Of a stretch of 64,000 nt of DNA, positions 7,549-16,498 are shown piece by piece (the first letter of the stretch is position 1; each line of letters begins with the position of its first letter). A program made the translations under genes and the position numbers. The DNA comes from JAMXLO01 sp963819855. GTDB taxonomy: Bacteria; Pseudomonadota; Alphaproteobacteria; Acetobacterales; Acetobacteraceae. The DNA is taken from the NCBI GenBank assembly GCA_963819855.1, contig CAWFYC010000031.1, positions 1-64,000 on the forward strand, in the 5' to 3' direction. The notes below the pieces were generated by a model. The model saw only the letters and a program-made list of their open reading frames with translations. It made no database searches and was not told the DNA's origin.

Positions 7549-8709
7549 CTATGGCCACGCGGTCGCGAACGATTCCGGCCCAGCGTCCTTGATCACCAGC
7601 GACTTGCCCGGCTTCAGCTTGTGGCCGTCCCAGCGGAACACGTTGATCTCGCGATCCGCCATGCTCTGCACGAGAATGGTGTGACCATCGCGCGAGAACG
7701 CGATCGCCTCGTTCCATGGCCCGATCGGCGCCTGGTCCAGCTTGCGCAGCGTCTTGCCCTCGACCGCAAACATGGTCAGCAGCCCCTTGTCGTGATGGAA
7801 CGGATGGCTCGGCGGCTTGGTAGTGCCATTCTCCGCGCCGACCGCCAGGAACTTCCCATCCGGCGACAGCTTCAGTGGTTCCGGGCTAGGCGGCACACCG
7901 ACAGTCTCCACGACGCGGAACGGCGTCGAGGTCAGGTCGATCAGGCTCACCGAATCCTGGTCGCCATCCCCGCGTCCCATGTTGGACACAACGGCAAGCG
8001 TTCCCGCTCCGTTGACGTCCATCGTATATGGCGCCATCCCCGTGGTGAGCGGTCGCGGATCGACGGTGACGTTGCTGCCATCGATGTTCAGCACACTCAC
8101 CATATTGTCGCCGCCGCGCGTCAGCAGCGCGTGTTTCCCGTCATGGGCAAACACGATGCCGCTCGGCAGCGAGTTCTTGTTACCGAGGTCGATCTTGCCG
8201 ACCGCGGTCAGCTGTTTGTTCGCGACAGTGAACACCGAGACGGTACCCTCGGTGCGGTTGGCGATCAGCGCCAGCTTGCCGTCGGGCGAAACCCGCACTG
8301 TGGTTGCGCCGGCGCCGGCAGTCAGGTTCTGGTTGAATTTCGGCGGACTGGTGGTGAGGTCGATCACGCTCACCCGGTCATCCGGCGCGATGCCGTCCTT
8401 GGCCTGCGGATCTGCTTTGGTTGCGGAGGTAACGATCGCCCAGCTTTCGTCCTTGGCCACCCATGCCGCCGTGGGCGGACCGACCACGCTGCCCGGCACC
8501 TCGACCGTGGCAGCGATGGTCGGCGGATAGTGTGACACATCGATGATGCTGACAGTGTCGGAATGCACCTCCTTGGGCGCCACCAGTCGCTTCTGGTCAT
8601 CCTGCACCGTGTGGCCGTCGTTCGATGACAGCACCACGTCCGCGCGGGCGGCGGCAGGCAGCGCCACCAGCATGGTGGCGGCAAACAGTCCGTGCATATG
8701 TCGTTGCAT
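7549..8709 (-). CDS. Secreted YVTN-type beta-propeller protein
   Basis: A 386-residue protein with a signal peptide (MQRHMHGLFAATMLVAL then PAAARAD cleavage region) and seven or so propeller blades built from repeats such as TVRVSPDGKLALIANRTEGT, VFAHDGKHALLTRGGDNMVS and LKLSPDGKFLAVGAENGT. These are the SPDG-x-x-L-x-V-x-N repeats of the lactonase/YVTN propeller group. Function is unknown; related proteins are periplasmic binding or scaffold proteins, and lactonase activity should not be assumed. A good GGGAGG ribosome site precedes the ATG. A homologous gene lies at 56424-57581. Confidence 0.8.
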   Translation of the reverse strand: MQRHMHGLFAATMLVALPAAARADVVLSSNDGHTVQDDQKRLVAPKEVHSDTVSIIDVSHYPPTIAATVEVPGSVVGPPTAAWVAKDESWAIVTSATKADPQAKDGIAPDDRVSVIDLTTSPPKFNQNLTAGAGATTVRVSPDGKLALIANRTEGTVSVFTVANKQLTAVGKIDLGNKNSLPSGIVFAHDGKHALLTRGGDNMVSVLNIDGSNVTVDPRPLTTGMAPYTMDVNGAGTLAVVSNMGRGDGDQDSVSLIDLTSTPFRVVETVGVPPSPEPLKLSPDGKFLAVGAENGTTKPPSHPFHHDKGLLTMFAVEGKTLRKLDQAPIGPWNEAIAFSRDGHTILVQSMADREINVFRWDGHKLKPGKSLVIKDAGPESFATAWP

Positions 8710-8721
8710 TCGTTTCCTCCC

Positions 8722-9747
8722 TCACGCGTCAACCGTCAGCAGAATCAGCTCGTGATCGCTCAGCACGCTGGCATCATCGCCGAGCGCCGGCACGATTGCG
8801 GGATCGCACACGCGCATGCCGCGGGTGCAGAACCAATCGAGTTGGCGCGTGCCTTCGCTCCGGCTCCAGGTGCTGGTGCGGGTCGTCGGCCGCGCCAGGT
8901 TGCACGTCGCCCAATCGTAGCCGCGCGACGTGGCCAGCGCGAACAGCGGTTCGGCAGCATCGGCGTGGCCACCCGGGCCGACATGCGTGTTCAGATCGCC
9001 ACCGATCAGCACCGGCACCGACTGCGCGTAGGCATCCAGTGAGTCGAGCAACGTTTGCATTTGCCGCGCGCGGCCGATGCCGTCGGTGCGGTTCTCCAGA
9101 TGCACTGCGCAGGCAACGAAGCGGATGGCGCCGGCGCTGAAGGTGGCGGCGATGGCCATGCGGTTGCCGATGCGGCGCTGGCGGTCTCCGGGCATATACC
9201 AGTCCGCCATCTCGTCGAGGCGGATGACGATCGGATTGTGCATCGGCAATGACGCAACGATGCCGTTGCCGTGGTAGCCCTCGGTGTTCTCGCTGCCGTT
9301 ACGTGGGAAGTCCGGCGGGGGCGCCATCGGCACAAGTTCGAGAAACTCCAGTCCGTAGCAATAACCGTGGCCAAGCCCCGCGGCGATGCGGCCGATCGTG
9401 TGCACCTGGCCGGTGCGCAGCACGCCGACGTCCAGCTCGGTCAGCAGCGCCACATCGACGCGATGCCGCAGTAGAATTCGCGCCGCCTCCTCCGGATAGA
9501 GGCAGCGCTCCAGGTTCCATGCGGCGACGCGAACGGCGGCCGGCGAAGTTGGCGCGGGAGGCTGTTGCAGCTCGATCTGGTGAAATGCCGCGACCGAGGC
9601 ATGCGCCTCGGCGTGCGCTTCCCGCATCGGCGGCAGGGCGAGGAACCCCTGCCGCTCCCCAAGCGGCACCGGCGTCAGCCGCTCCACCGCTTCGCGCCAG
9701 ACGCCTACAACCTGGTCCATGTCACGCGTAGGTCCGATGAAAGACAT
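8722..9747 (-). CDS. Endonuclease/exonuclease/phosphatase (DNase-I fold) family protein
   Basis: A 341-residue protein with the conserved metal-dependent phosphoesterase motifs in order: VAAWNLERC (Asn-Glu metal site), DVALLTELDVG, YHGNGIVAS, ACAVHLENRTD, VLIGGDLNTH (catalytic Asp-x-Asn) and LSDHELILL (catalytic Asp-His). About 85 N-terminal residues precede the domain and carry no recognisable motif. No signal peptide is obvious. Substrate cannot be predicted: the fold includes nucleases, sphingomyelinases and phosphoinositide phosphatases. The gene ends 12 bases upstream of the beta-propeller gene on the same strand, so the two are probably cotranscribed. Confidence 0.85.
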   Translation of the reverse strand: MSFIGPTRDMDQVVGVWREAVERLTPVPLGERQGFLALPPMREAHAEAHASVAAFHQIELQQPPAPTSPAAVRVAAWNLERCLYPEEAARILLRHRVDVALLTELDVGVLRTGQVHTIGRIAAGLGHGYCYGLEFLELVPMAPPPDFPRNGSENTEGYHGNGIVASLPMHNPIVIRLDEMADWYMPGDRQRRIGNRMAIAATFSAGAIRFVACAVHLENRTDGIGRARQMQTLLDSLDAYAQSVPVLIGGDLNTHVGPGGHADAAEPLFALATSRGYDWATCNLARPTTRTSTWSRSEGTRQLDWFCTRGMRVCDPAIVPALGDDASVLSDHELILLTVDA

Positions 9748-9763
9748 GGTCAGTCACTCGGGG

Positions 9764-10432
9764 TCATGCCGGCAAGATGCGACGGAACACGGCGGGCGAG
9801 CCTTCATCGAGCCGCACATGGGGGCGCATGCGGGCATTCCACGGATTGCCGGAGCGGGCGCGCGCCCATTCGGGTGTGTCGGGGACACCGGCGTTCTCAA
9901 ACTCGTACACGGTCAGGTATTTCGGCTGGCCCTCGACGGCGAGATAGCGGCGGGCGCGGATGCAGCCCGGGACAGTGAGATAGCCGGGAATGTAGGCGGT
10001 ATTGTACCAGTCGTTGAACTCCTCCTCCATCGCCGCCGCGATGTCGATGCGGCCCATTTGCAGGAACGGCGCCGGACCCATCGTGTTGTCGATCGGGTCG
10101 GTGCGCGCGGGGAAAATCTGCCGGTAGCCGTTCAGCAGGTAGTTGCGGCCGACATAGCCGCCGGAGAAGCGGCTGCGTTCGGGCGAAGGCTGGTAGCGCA
10201 CGGCATCGAGGAATGCGGCGCTGCGCAGTACGTTATGGTCCTCGAGTTCGTACATCGCGAGATATTTTGGTGCCCCGCGCAGCGCAGCATAGCGCGCGGC
10301 AGATAGGAAACCGGGGATCGCCAGCAGGCGACCGATGTGTTCCTCGTCGTACCAGCGATTGAAGGCATTCTCGTGCGTCGGATCGACATCCATCCAGGCC
10401 ATCAGCAGCCCGGTGCCGCGGGTCTTGGGCAT
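9764..10432 (-). CDS. Tandem dimeric alpha/beta-barrel (ferredoxin-like) protein
   Basis: A 222-residue protein made of two copies of the same roughly 100-residue unit. The first has FNRWYDEEHIGRLLAIPGF with APKYLAMYELED, the second FNDWYNTAYIPGYLTVPG with QPKYLTVYEFEN. The W-Y-x-x-x-H-I / PG-x-x-x-A-R-Y / P-K-Y-L-x-x-Y-E-x-E pattern is that of dimeric alpha/beta-barrel proteins such as EthD-like and aromatic-catabolism accessory proteins, here as a pseudo-dimer in one chain. The second copy lost the His of the E-E-H motif. The Met at 10432 is used as start. No reaction can be assigned. Confidence 0.7.
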   Translation of the reverse strand: MPKTRGTGLLMAWMDVDPTHENAFNRWYDEEHIGRLLAIPGFLSAARYAALRGAPKYLAMYELEDHNVLRSAAFLDAVRYQPSPERSRFSGGYVGRNYLLNGYRQIFPARTDPIDNTMGPAPFLQMGRIDIAAAMEEEFNDWYNTAYIPGYLTVPGCIRARRYLAVEGQPKYLTVYEFENAGVPDTPEWARARSGNPWNARMRPHVRLDEGSPAVFRRILPA

Positions 10433-10560
10433 GCAGGTTGATCCCCTTTGTTCACCTGGACAGATGCTACAGGATCGATGCTTGCGGCCCAAGTTGCAGC
10501 TCCGCCGAGGGCGGAGGGACCGAAGCTGTTATCGATGCTGGATGTTCCTGCCCGGATGGA

Positions 10561-12099
10561 TCAGAGATTCGGTGGTGGGTTGAAGCCACCGAATTCGCGC
10601 TCAATCAAGCCCGCGAACGCAATCGTCGTGCGGTCCTCCAGGTAGCCGCCGATGATCTGCACGCCCACGGGCAGGCCGCTTGCATCATGCCCGATCGGCG
10701 CGACTGTCGCCGGCAGGCCGGTCAGCGTCGCGACCGCCGCCCACACGATCTGGTCATCGTAAGAGATCTTCTTACCGTCGATGTCGAGCCGCCGCGTCCA
10801 TTGCGGCGAGTGATCGTGCGGAAAGGCCGTGGTCGGCGTCGGCGGACAGATAATGACATCGACTTCCTGAAACAGAGCCTGCCAACGCGCCCGAATCCCA
10901 CCCCGGATACGGCTCGTCTGCGCCCACGCCGATTGGCTCATGGTCGCGCCACGCAGGAACGCGGCTGTTAAACTCATGTCATCCGGTGACAGCGCCGTGG
11001 CGGCGGCTTCAGTCCGTGCACGCTCGTCGGGTGACTGGTCGACGCTCAAGGCGGCCGACAATAGCTCGCAGTAATTCCGCGTGGTGCGCGCCAGGTCGGG
11101 CATATCGGGGCTCGCGCGAACGATTGTGCACCCAGCCTTGGCAAGGCGGTCGCTCAGACCGTCGAGCGCCGCTTTGACGCCTGTGGCCGTCGGGCACAGC
11201 GGATGCGCATCGATAACCAGCACACGATAATCCGCAAGTTTGTCGTGACGCGGTTCAGGCAGCGCAAGTTTGTAGCCGATGCCGTCCCACAATTCGTCCG
11301 GCCCCGCCAGAACGCCGAGTTCGAGCGCAAGATCCGCGGCACTGCGCGCCATCGGACCGATCACGGACAAATCGCCATGAGCCACGATAGCGGGGGTCTC
11401 AGGTGGTCCCGATCCGCGCTGTGGTATCAGCTCGAGGCTGGGCTTGTGTGAGAACACGCCGCAGAAGTGCGCCGGCGCGCGAAGCGACCCGCCGATGTCG
11501 GAGCCAAGCTCCAACGGAACGAACCCGGCGGCAAGTGCGGCCGCGGCGCCGCCCGAGGAACCGCCCGGCGTGCGGCCGAGATCCCAGGGGTTGTTGGTGG
11601 TACCGTAGACTTCATTGAAGCTCTGCCAGTCGCTGAGGCCCATCGGAACATTGGTCTTGCCGATAATGATTGCGCCGGCGGCCTTGAGCCGCTGGACGGC
11701 AAGCGCATCGGTATCGGGGCGCCAGTTCCGGAATTTCGGGAAGCCCCAGGTGGTCGGCAGGCCGGCGACATTGAACTGTTCTTTGACCGTCATCGGCAGG
11801 CCGAGCAACGGACGGCGCTCGCCGCGCGCCAGAGCAACATCGGCGGCATCGGCAGCCGCACGCGCCCGGTCGAAATCGCGCACGACAACAGCGTTGATCT
11901 TTGGGTCGAGCGCTTCGATGCGGGCGATTGCAGCGTCTGTCAGCTCACGCGCGGAGACCTGTCGGGCCAGGAGCGATTGCATGAGGTCGGTCGCGCTGCG
12001 ATAGGTCGCGGAGTCATCGCCCGCGACGGCTCGCGCCGGGGCTAGGGCCATCGCGGCAAGCCCCGTCAATACACAGCGGCGGCCCACGTCGGTTGTCAT
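10561..12099 (-). CDS. Amidase-signature family hydrolase, exported
   Basis: A 512-residue amidase-signature enzyme. The catalytic Ser-cisSer-Lys triad is visible: Lys in LPMTVKEQFN, the cis-Ser in TPGGSSGGAAAALA, and the nucleophile in LELGSDIGGSLRAPA. An N-terminal RRCVLTGLAAMALAPARAVA stretch looks like a signal peptide of Tat type, so the enzyme is probably periplasmic. The start at 12099 has GGGAGCGG upstream; the same frame runs open much further but without similarity. Members hydrolyse amides, nitrile-derived amides or carbamates; the substrate is not predictable here. Confidence 0.9.
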   Translation of the reverse strand: MTTDVGRRCVLTGLAAMALAPARAVAGDDSATYRSATDLMQSLLARQVSARELTDAAIARIEALDPKINAVVVRDFDRARAAADAADVALARGERRPLLGLPMTVKEQFNVAGLPTTWGFPKFRNWRPDTDALAVQRLKAAGAIIIGKTNVPMGLSDWQSFNEVYGTTNNPWDLGRTPGGSSGGAAAALAAGFVPLELGSDIGGSLRAPAHFCGVFSHKPSLELIPQRGSGPPETPAIVAHGDLSVIGPMARSAADLALELGVLAGPDELWDGIGYKLALPEPRHDKLADYRVLVIDAHPLCPTATGVKAALDGLSDRLAKAGCTIVRASPDMPDLARTTRNYCELLSAALSVDQSPDERARTEAAATALSPDDMSLTAAFLRGATMSQSAWAQTSRIRGGIRARWQALFQEVDVIICPPTPTTAFPHDHSPQWTRRLDIDGKKISYDDQIVWAAVATLTGLPATVAPIGHDASGLPVGVQIIGGYLEDRTTIAFAGLIEREFGGFNPPPNL

Positions 12100-12245
12100 C
12101 GTCCGCTCCCGCATCGCTGCCCTTGCACGCAGGGAGCACCCGCAGCCACGGTAGCAGAGAAATCGAGTTAGAGAAGGGCGCCCTGGGGCGGCCGAGATGG
12201 GCGGCAAGCCATGCGACGCCCCGCCCGTCGTTGACAGCGCATGCG

Positions 12246-14060
12246 TCACCGCAGCCGGGAGAAACCATCCGCGCTCCAGTCCTCGCTGCCGACCCCATGA
12301 TGGACAAAGAACAGCCCCGCTGGATCGTACTTGGTCTTCATCGCGCGCAGCCGGCGATAGTTCGGACCCCAGAACGCGTGCTGCCAGTCGCGCTCGAAGT
12401 AATCGCTTTCGGACACGTAGGAACCCGCGTTCGGTACCATCTTTCGCAATTCGTTTCCGGCGCTGGCGATCTTTGCCGCGTTCGCGCGCGCGGTTGCCAG
12501 ATTGGATGGCGGCTTGATCAGATCGGCATAGGCGGCAGGATCGCCAAACGCGATGATCGCCAGCGCAAAGGCAGACAGCACCGCCGGGTTCATCGCAGTG
12601 TCCCGCGCCGCCGCTACATCCTCGGCGCTGGCGCCCGCCAGTCCCTTGTTGAAATGCAGCATGACCGCCCAATGCCTGGTAGCCGCGAACAACGTCTCGG
12701 CAAACCGCTGCTGCTGTTCTTTGTGCAGCAAGGATTCCGGCAGCCAAACCGACTGATATCCGTGGATGAAGACCCCAAGTTCGGTGTTCTGCTCGGCAAA
12801 CCAGACATTGTCCTCCGGAGCATCCGGTCGCTCGTCGAAGAACCCCCGCCTGTGCGGGTTCCGCTTCAGGTTTTCGGCGCTCCACCAATTCCGCGCGGCC
12901 ATGGCAGAGAAGCCGAATGGCGACATCACGGTGAAGTCGTCCTGTGATGCGGCGATCCAATCGACAAACGGCCGCCATGCGTCCGCTGCCTGCTGTCGAT
13001 CCAGGCCCTGGAACACCATCGAGGCCGCAAACGTGTTGTCGGCGCCGAAGGTAACGCTCTCACCCCAATGCGCATTCAGCAGGTTGTCGCGATAGAAGCC
13101 GATGAACTGCTTGATCAGCCGGCGATATGCTTGGTCGGATGTCGCCTTGATCGTGACGCTCGCGCCACCGAATTGAGCGGGAAGCTCGCGCGTCCTGAGC
13201 GTCAGCCTGGTGACCACGCCCAGGCTGCCGCCACCGCCGCCCTTGAGGCCCCAGAACAGGTCCGGGTTGGTGCAGGCGTTGGCGATGCGCACCTGCCCGT
13301 CGGCGGTGACCACCTCGGCTTCCAGCAATCCGCCGGCCGCGCTCCCATAGTTCTTTGAGAAGCTGCCGAACCCACCGCTCTGGATCAGCCCGGCGACACC
13401 GACCGTGGCACAACCGCCGCCCTGGACGTAACGGCCGCCCTTCGTGGTCACGGCGTCGTAGGCATGCATCCATACCGCGCCCGCTTCGACGCTGACGGCA
13501 GGCTGCGGCGCGTGTTGCCCCGCGCAGCCCTGCGCGACAAAGGCGTCGTGCAGCACGACCTTGTTCATTGGCCGCGTCCAGATCAACAGCGAATCGGCGG
13601 CATCGGAGGTTCCCTGATAGCTGTGCCCACCGCCCTTGACGACCAGGCGCAGTTTGTTGTCGCGCGCGAAGTTCACCGCGGCAACGACATCGGCGGTGGT
13701 CTGGGCCGCCACTGCATAGGCGCTGGGTGCCGACATCCAGGCGTCGACCCAGCCGGCGGTCTGGGTTCCGGCAGGCTGATCGCCGACGTAATAGGGATTT
13801 CGCAACAGCTTGAGCAGGTCCTGGCAGGGCGCGGTGTCGGCCGCATTCCTGCACGCCGCGACCAGCGGCTGAACCTTGATCAGTCTGCCGCCGATACTTT
13901 GATTGAGTTTCTCCCAACTCGCCTGGCTCGGCCACGCCGGGTCGGATGGGCGCACACGACGGAACCCAGCCGGCAGGGATATGCTCGCAGCCTGTGTCGG
14001 CGAGCCGATCAGCGACACTGGGGTCGCCGCAGCCAGGGCAAGCAGGTCTCTTCTGTTCAT
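12246..14060 (-). CDS. Exported FAD-linked oxidase with BBE domain
   Basis: A 604-residue flavoprotein of the berberine-bridge-enzyme/PCMH group. After an N-terminal signal (MNRRDLLALAAATPVSLIG, Tat-like RR) come LRLVVKGGGHSYQGTSDAAD, the FAD-attachment His segment, GAVWMHAYDAV, GGCATVGVAGLIQSGGFGS with the usual second FAD contact region, and NPDLFWGLKGGGGGSLGVVT. The C-terminus YFERDWQHAFWGPNYRRL ... YDPAGLFFVHHGVG is a clear BBE domain. Such enzymes oxidise sugars, alcohols or aromatic side chains with O2. The usual Cys for a second flavin bond may be GGGCATVG, so bicovalent FAD is possible. Confidence 0.88.
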   Translation of the reverse strand: MNRRDLLALAAATPVSLIGSPTQAASISLPAGFRRVRPSDPAWPSQASWEKLNQSIGGRLIKVQPLVAACRNAADTAPCQDLLKLLRNPYYVGDQPAGTQTAGWVDAWMSAPSAYAVAAQTTADVVAAVNFARDNKLRLVVKGGGHSYQGTSDAADSLLIWTRPMNKVVLHDAFVAQGCAGQHAPQPAVSVEAGAVWMHAYDAVTTKGGRYVQGGGCATVGVAGLIQSGGFGSFSKNYGSAAGGLLEAEVVTADGQVRIANACTNPDLFWGLKGGGGGSLGVVTRLTLRTRELPAQFGGASVTIKATSDQAYRRLIKQFIGFYRDNLLNAHWGESVTFGADNTFAASMVFQGLDRQQAADAWRPFVDWIAASQDDFTVMSPFGFSAMAARNWWSAENLKRNPHRRGFFDERPDAPEDNVWFAEQNTELGVFIHGYQSVWLPESLLHKEQQQRFAETLFAATRHWAVMLHFNKGLAGASAEDVAAARDTAMNPAVLSAFALAIIAFGDPAAYADLIKPPSNLATARANAAKIASAGNELRKMVPNAGSYVSESDYFERDWQHAFWGPNYRRLRAMKTKYDPAGLFFVHHGVGSEDWSADGFSRLR

Positions 14061-14190
14061 CTCGGCAGGTTCCTCTCTTGCGGGCTATATGGCCCAGGAT
14101 CCGATGTTGTCCACGCCGACCTCGATGAGATGCCCTTTGATTGACGGCGTGCCCGTCGCCACACCAGGATGTCGCCAGGAGGAACCCGCA

Positions 14191-15129
14191 ATGGCCAAGC
14201 TTGTCGCCGCATTCGGTTCGTCGCACAGCCCGATGCTCGCCTCGCGGATCGAGGATTGGCAGTCCGGCTTCCTCGCCCGCGACAAGGCGCGCCAGTTCGT
14301 CGATTTCGACGGCAATCCGTGCGACTACGACACGCTGCTGACACGCGCGCCGACCGACGCGCTGGAGCGGATCGCGCCCGCGCACCTGGCGCGACGGCAT
14401 GGCGAAGCGATGACAGCGATGGCGCGGCTGCGCGACGATGTGGCGGCGGCGCGGCTGGACTCGGTGATCGTGGTGGGCGACGACCAGGAGGAGCTGTTCC
14501 AACACGACAACATGCCGGCGATCGGGATCTACTACGGCGAGACGATCTTCGGACGGCTGCCGTATCAGAAGGAGATCGTGGAATCCCACTATCCATGTGA
14601 CGCCGATCTGGCACGGCATCTGATCGCGGCGTTGCAGCGGGACGGGTTCGATCTGTCGGCGATGCGCTCGCTACGCGAGGACAAGCGCGAGGGGCACGCG
14701 TATTCGTTTGTACACCGGTTCTATCTGCCGGACGGCGTGCCGATCGTGCCGGTGTTCCTCAATGCCTACTATCCGCCGAACCAGCCGCTGCCGGCACGCT
14801 GTGTGGCGCTGGGCGAGGCGCTGCGGCGTGCGGTTGAGGCGTTCCCGGGGGATGCACGCGTCGGTGTGATGGCGTCGGGCGGGTTGAGCCACTTCATCGT
14901 GGACGAGGCATTCGATCATGCGGTGATCGATGCGCTGCGGCGGAAGGACGCGGCGTTCTTTCGCGATGCGCCGCTGACCAAGCTGATGTCGGGCAGCTCC
15001 GAGATCCGCAACTGGCTCTGTCTGGCGGGGACGCTCGGGGCGCTGGAGCTTGACTGGGTCAGCTACGTGCCCGGCTATCGCACGCCGGCGCTCAGCGGCA
15101 CGGGGCTGTGTTTCGCAAGCTTCAGCTAA
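14191..15129 (+). CDS. LigB-type extradiol ring-cleavage dioxygenase family protein
   Basis: A 312-residue class III extradiol dioxygenase, LigB fold. The N-terminal VAAFGSSHSPML provides the first iron-ligand His, ESHYPCDADLARHL is in the expected mid region, and GVMASGGLSHFIVDE holds the catalytic His typical of the LigB subunit. The ATG at 14191 follows CAGGAGGAAC. The family opens catechol rings such as protocatechuate or gallate; no LigA-type small subunit gene lies next to it, so it may be a single-subunit type or act on a non-aromatic substrate. Its promoter is divergent from the FAD oxidase. Confidence 0.82.
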   Translation: MAKLVAAFGSSHSPMLASRIEDWQSGFLARDKARQFVDFDGNPCDYDTLLTRAPTDALERIAPAHLARRHGEAMTAMARLRDDVAAARLDSVIVVGDDQEELFQHDNMPAIGIYYGETIFGRLPYQKEIVESHYPCDADLARHLIAALQRDGFDLSAMRSLREDKREGHAYSFVHRFYLPDGVPIVPVFLNAYYPPNQPLPARCVALGEALRRAVEAFPGDARVGVMASGGLSHFIVDEAFDHAVIDALRRKDAAFFRDAPLTKLMSGSSEIRNWLCLAGTLGALELDWVSYVPGYRTPALSGTGLCFASFS

Positions 15130-15218
15130 GCGACCGTGTCATCCCTGTCATTGCGAGGAGCGACGCTCCCAAATACTACTGTGGGCGCAGTGGGATTAAC
15201 AAGAAACCGCCCCCCGTT

Positions 15219-15293
15219 GTCATTCCCGCGCAAGCGGGAACCCAGGGCGAGATCCGTGCGGTAGCTCTGGGTTCCCGCTTGCGCGGGAATGAC
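15219..15293. repeat. Perfect inverted repeat of dRS3-like type
   Basis: Two exact 27-base inverted arms (15219-15245 and 15267-15293) around a 21-base spacer. Each arm contains its own small palindrome TTCCCGC..GCGGGAA within ATTCCC-N8-GGGAA, the core of the neisserial dRS3 type repeat that is common in proteobacterial intergenic DNA. It lies between convergent genes and is preceded at about 15149-15170 by a GTCATTGCGAGGAGCGACG word that resembles another widespread dispersed repeat. Confidence 0.75.
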
Positions 15294-15333
15294 GATGGGG
15301 ACCGTCATCGGCCTGTTTCGTCCACGGTCAGGG

Positions 15334-15744
15334 TCAGATCCCGTCCAGCTTCACCTCGCCGTCCAGCACCACCAGGCGGTGCTTGAACAGCCATTGACCA
15401 TCGACCTTCGCCAATCTGCAATCATACCTTCCGGGCGGCATCAGCTCGGCCTTGCCGTTGCGCGTAATGACATTCAGCAGATAGCAGGTCGCCCTTGCCG
15501 CATCGCCGTCCACCTGCACCGCCAGGTTGGAGATGAAATGCCGCAACTGCGATCCGCGCTCGCGGAACTGCGCGAAGCGTTCGGCGAATTCGCGGATTGC
15601 GTCCCGACCGGCGTATATACCGACCACCGGACTTTCCAGCGCGCCGTCTGCGGTGAAGCAGCCGACGATGGCTGCCACATCGCCGGCATCCAGCGCGGTG
15701 GTGTAGCGCACGAACAGGTCGTTGATCATCTGGCGGTCGTCCAT
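15334..15744 (-). CDS. SnoaL/NTF2-like nuclear transport factor-fold protein
   Basis: A 136-residue SnoaL_4-type protein: MDDRQMINDLFVRYTTALDA, then DVAAIVGCFTADGALESP, GRDAIREFAERF, LRHFISNLAVQVDGD and GRYDCRLAKVDGQWLFKHR. This alpha+beta cone fold includes dehydratases, isomerases and ring-hydroxylating dioxygenase beta-like subunits. The Y and D near residue 20 and H near residue 69 are the usual pocket residues. The neighbourhood (LigB-like, NIPSNAP) suggests small-molecule catabolism. Confidence 0.8.
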   Translation of the reverse strand: MDDRQMINDLFVRYTTALDAGDVAAIVGCFTADGALESPVVGIYAGRDAIREFAERFAQFRERGSQLRHFISNLAVQVDGDAARATCYLLNVITRNGKAELMPPGRYDCRLAKVDGQWLFKHRLVVLDGEVKLDGI

Positions 15745-15826
15745 GCACCTGCGTACCTTGGCTCGCTTGCCGAGTCGAGGCCGCGCGCACTAACGTCGCC
15801 ACATCCACCGCAACGGGAGGCGACCG

Positions 15827-16444
15827 ATGATCATCGAAATGCGCACCTACACGCTGAAGCCGGGCAACATCCCAACCTTCGAGGAACGCTTCGGCGGCGC
15901 GCTCGCCATTCGGGAGAAGTTCTCGAAGCTGGCCGCGTTCTGGCACACCGAGGTGGGGCCGCTCAATCAGGTGATCCATGTCTGGCCGTATGACAACCTG
16001 GACCAGCGGGCCAAGGTGCGCGCCGAAGCGTCGAAGGCCGAAGGCTGGCCGCCGAACACTCGCGAACTCACGCTGGAGCAGCGCAGCGAAATCTTCATGC
16101 CGGCGCCGTTCTCGCCGCCGCTGGAGCCGCGCACGCTGGGCGGCATCTATGAGATCCGCATGTACACCTATGCGCCGGGTACGCTGCCGGCGGTGATGGA
16201 GCGCTGGGCCGAGAAGGTGCCCGGGCGCATCGCGCTGTCGCCGCTGGTCGGCGCCTGGTACTCGGAACTCGGCGGGCTGAACAAGTGGTGCCACATCTGG
16301 GCCTACAAGGACGCCGGTGAACGCTCCCGTATCCGCGCCGAGGCGGTGGCCAAGGGCGTGTGGCCCCCCGGTGGCCCGCCGGGCGCCCTGCTGAAGCAGG
16401 AGAACATGCTGGTGGTGCCGGCCGCGTTCTCGCCACTGAAGTAG
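15827..16444 (+). CDS. NIPSNAP family protein, two domains
   Basis: A 205-residue protein with two NIPSNAP (dimeric alpha/beta barrel) domains: IIEMRTYTLKPGNIPTFEER with WHTEVGPLNQVIHVWPYDNL in the first, and IYEIRMYTYAPGTLPAVMER with WYSELGGLNKWCHIWAYKDA in the second. The E-x-R-x-Y and G-x-x-N-x-x-x-H-x-W motifs are diagnostic. The family is found beside catabolic genes but its biochemical role is unsettled. The ATG follows CGGGAGGCGACCG, a good ribosome site. Confidence 0.88.
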   Translation: MIIEMRTYTLKPGNIPTFEERFGGALAIREKFSKLAAFWHTEVGPLNQVIHVWPYDNLDQRAKVRAEASKAEGWPPNTRELTLEQRSEIFMPAPFSPPLEPRTLGGIYEIRMYTYAPGTLPAVMERWAEKVPGRIALSPLVGAWYSELGGLNKWCHIWAYKDAGERSRIRAEAVAKGVWPPGGPPGALLKQENMLVVPAAFSPLK

Positions 16445-16498
16445 CGTCTGGCACGTTTGATGCACCGCCTCCCGCGACCCAGTCACGGGAGGCGTTTC

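Noticed and set aside
15140..15300. CRISPR array
   Set aside because: Only a single paired inverted repeat, with no regularly spaced direct repeats or spacers; no cas genes in the window.
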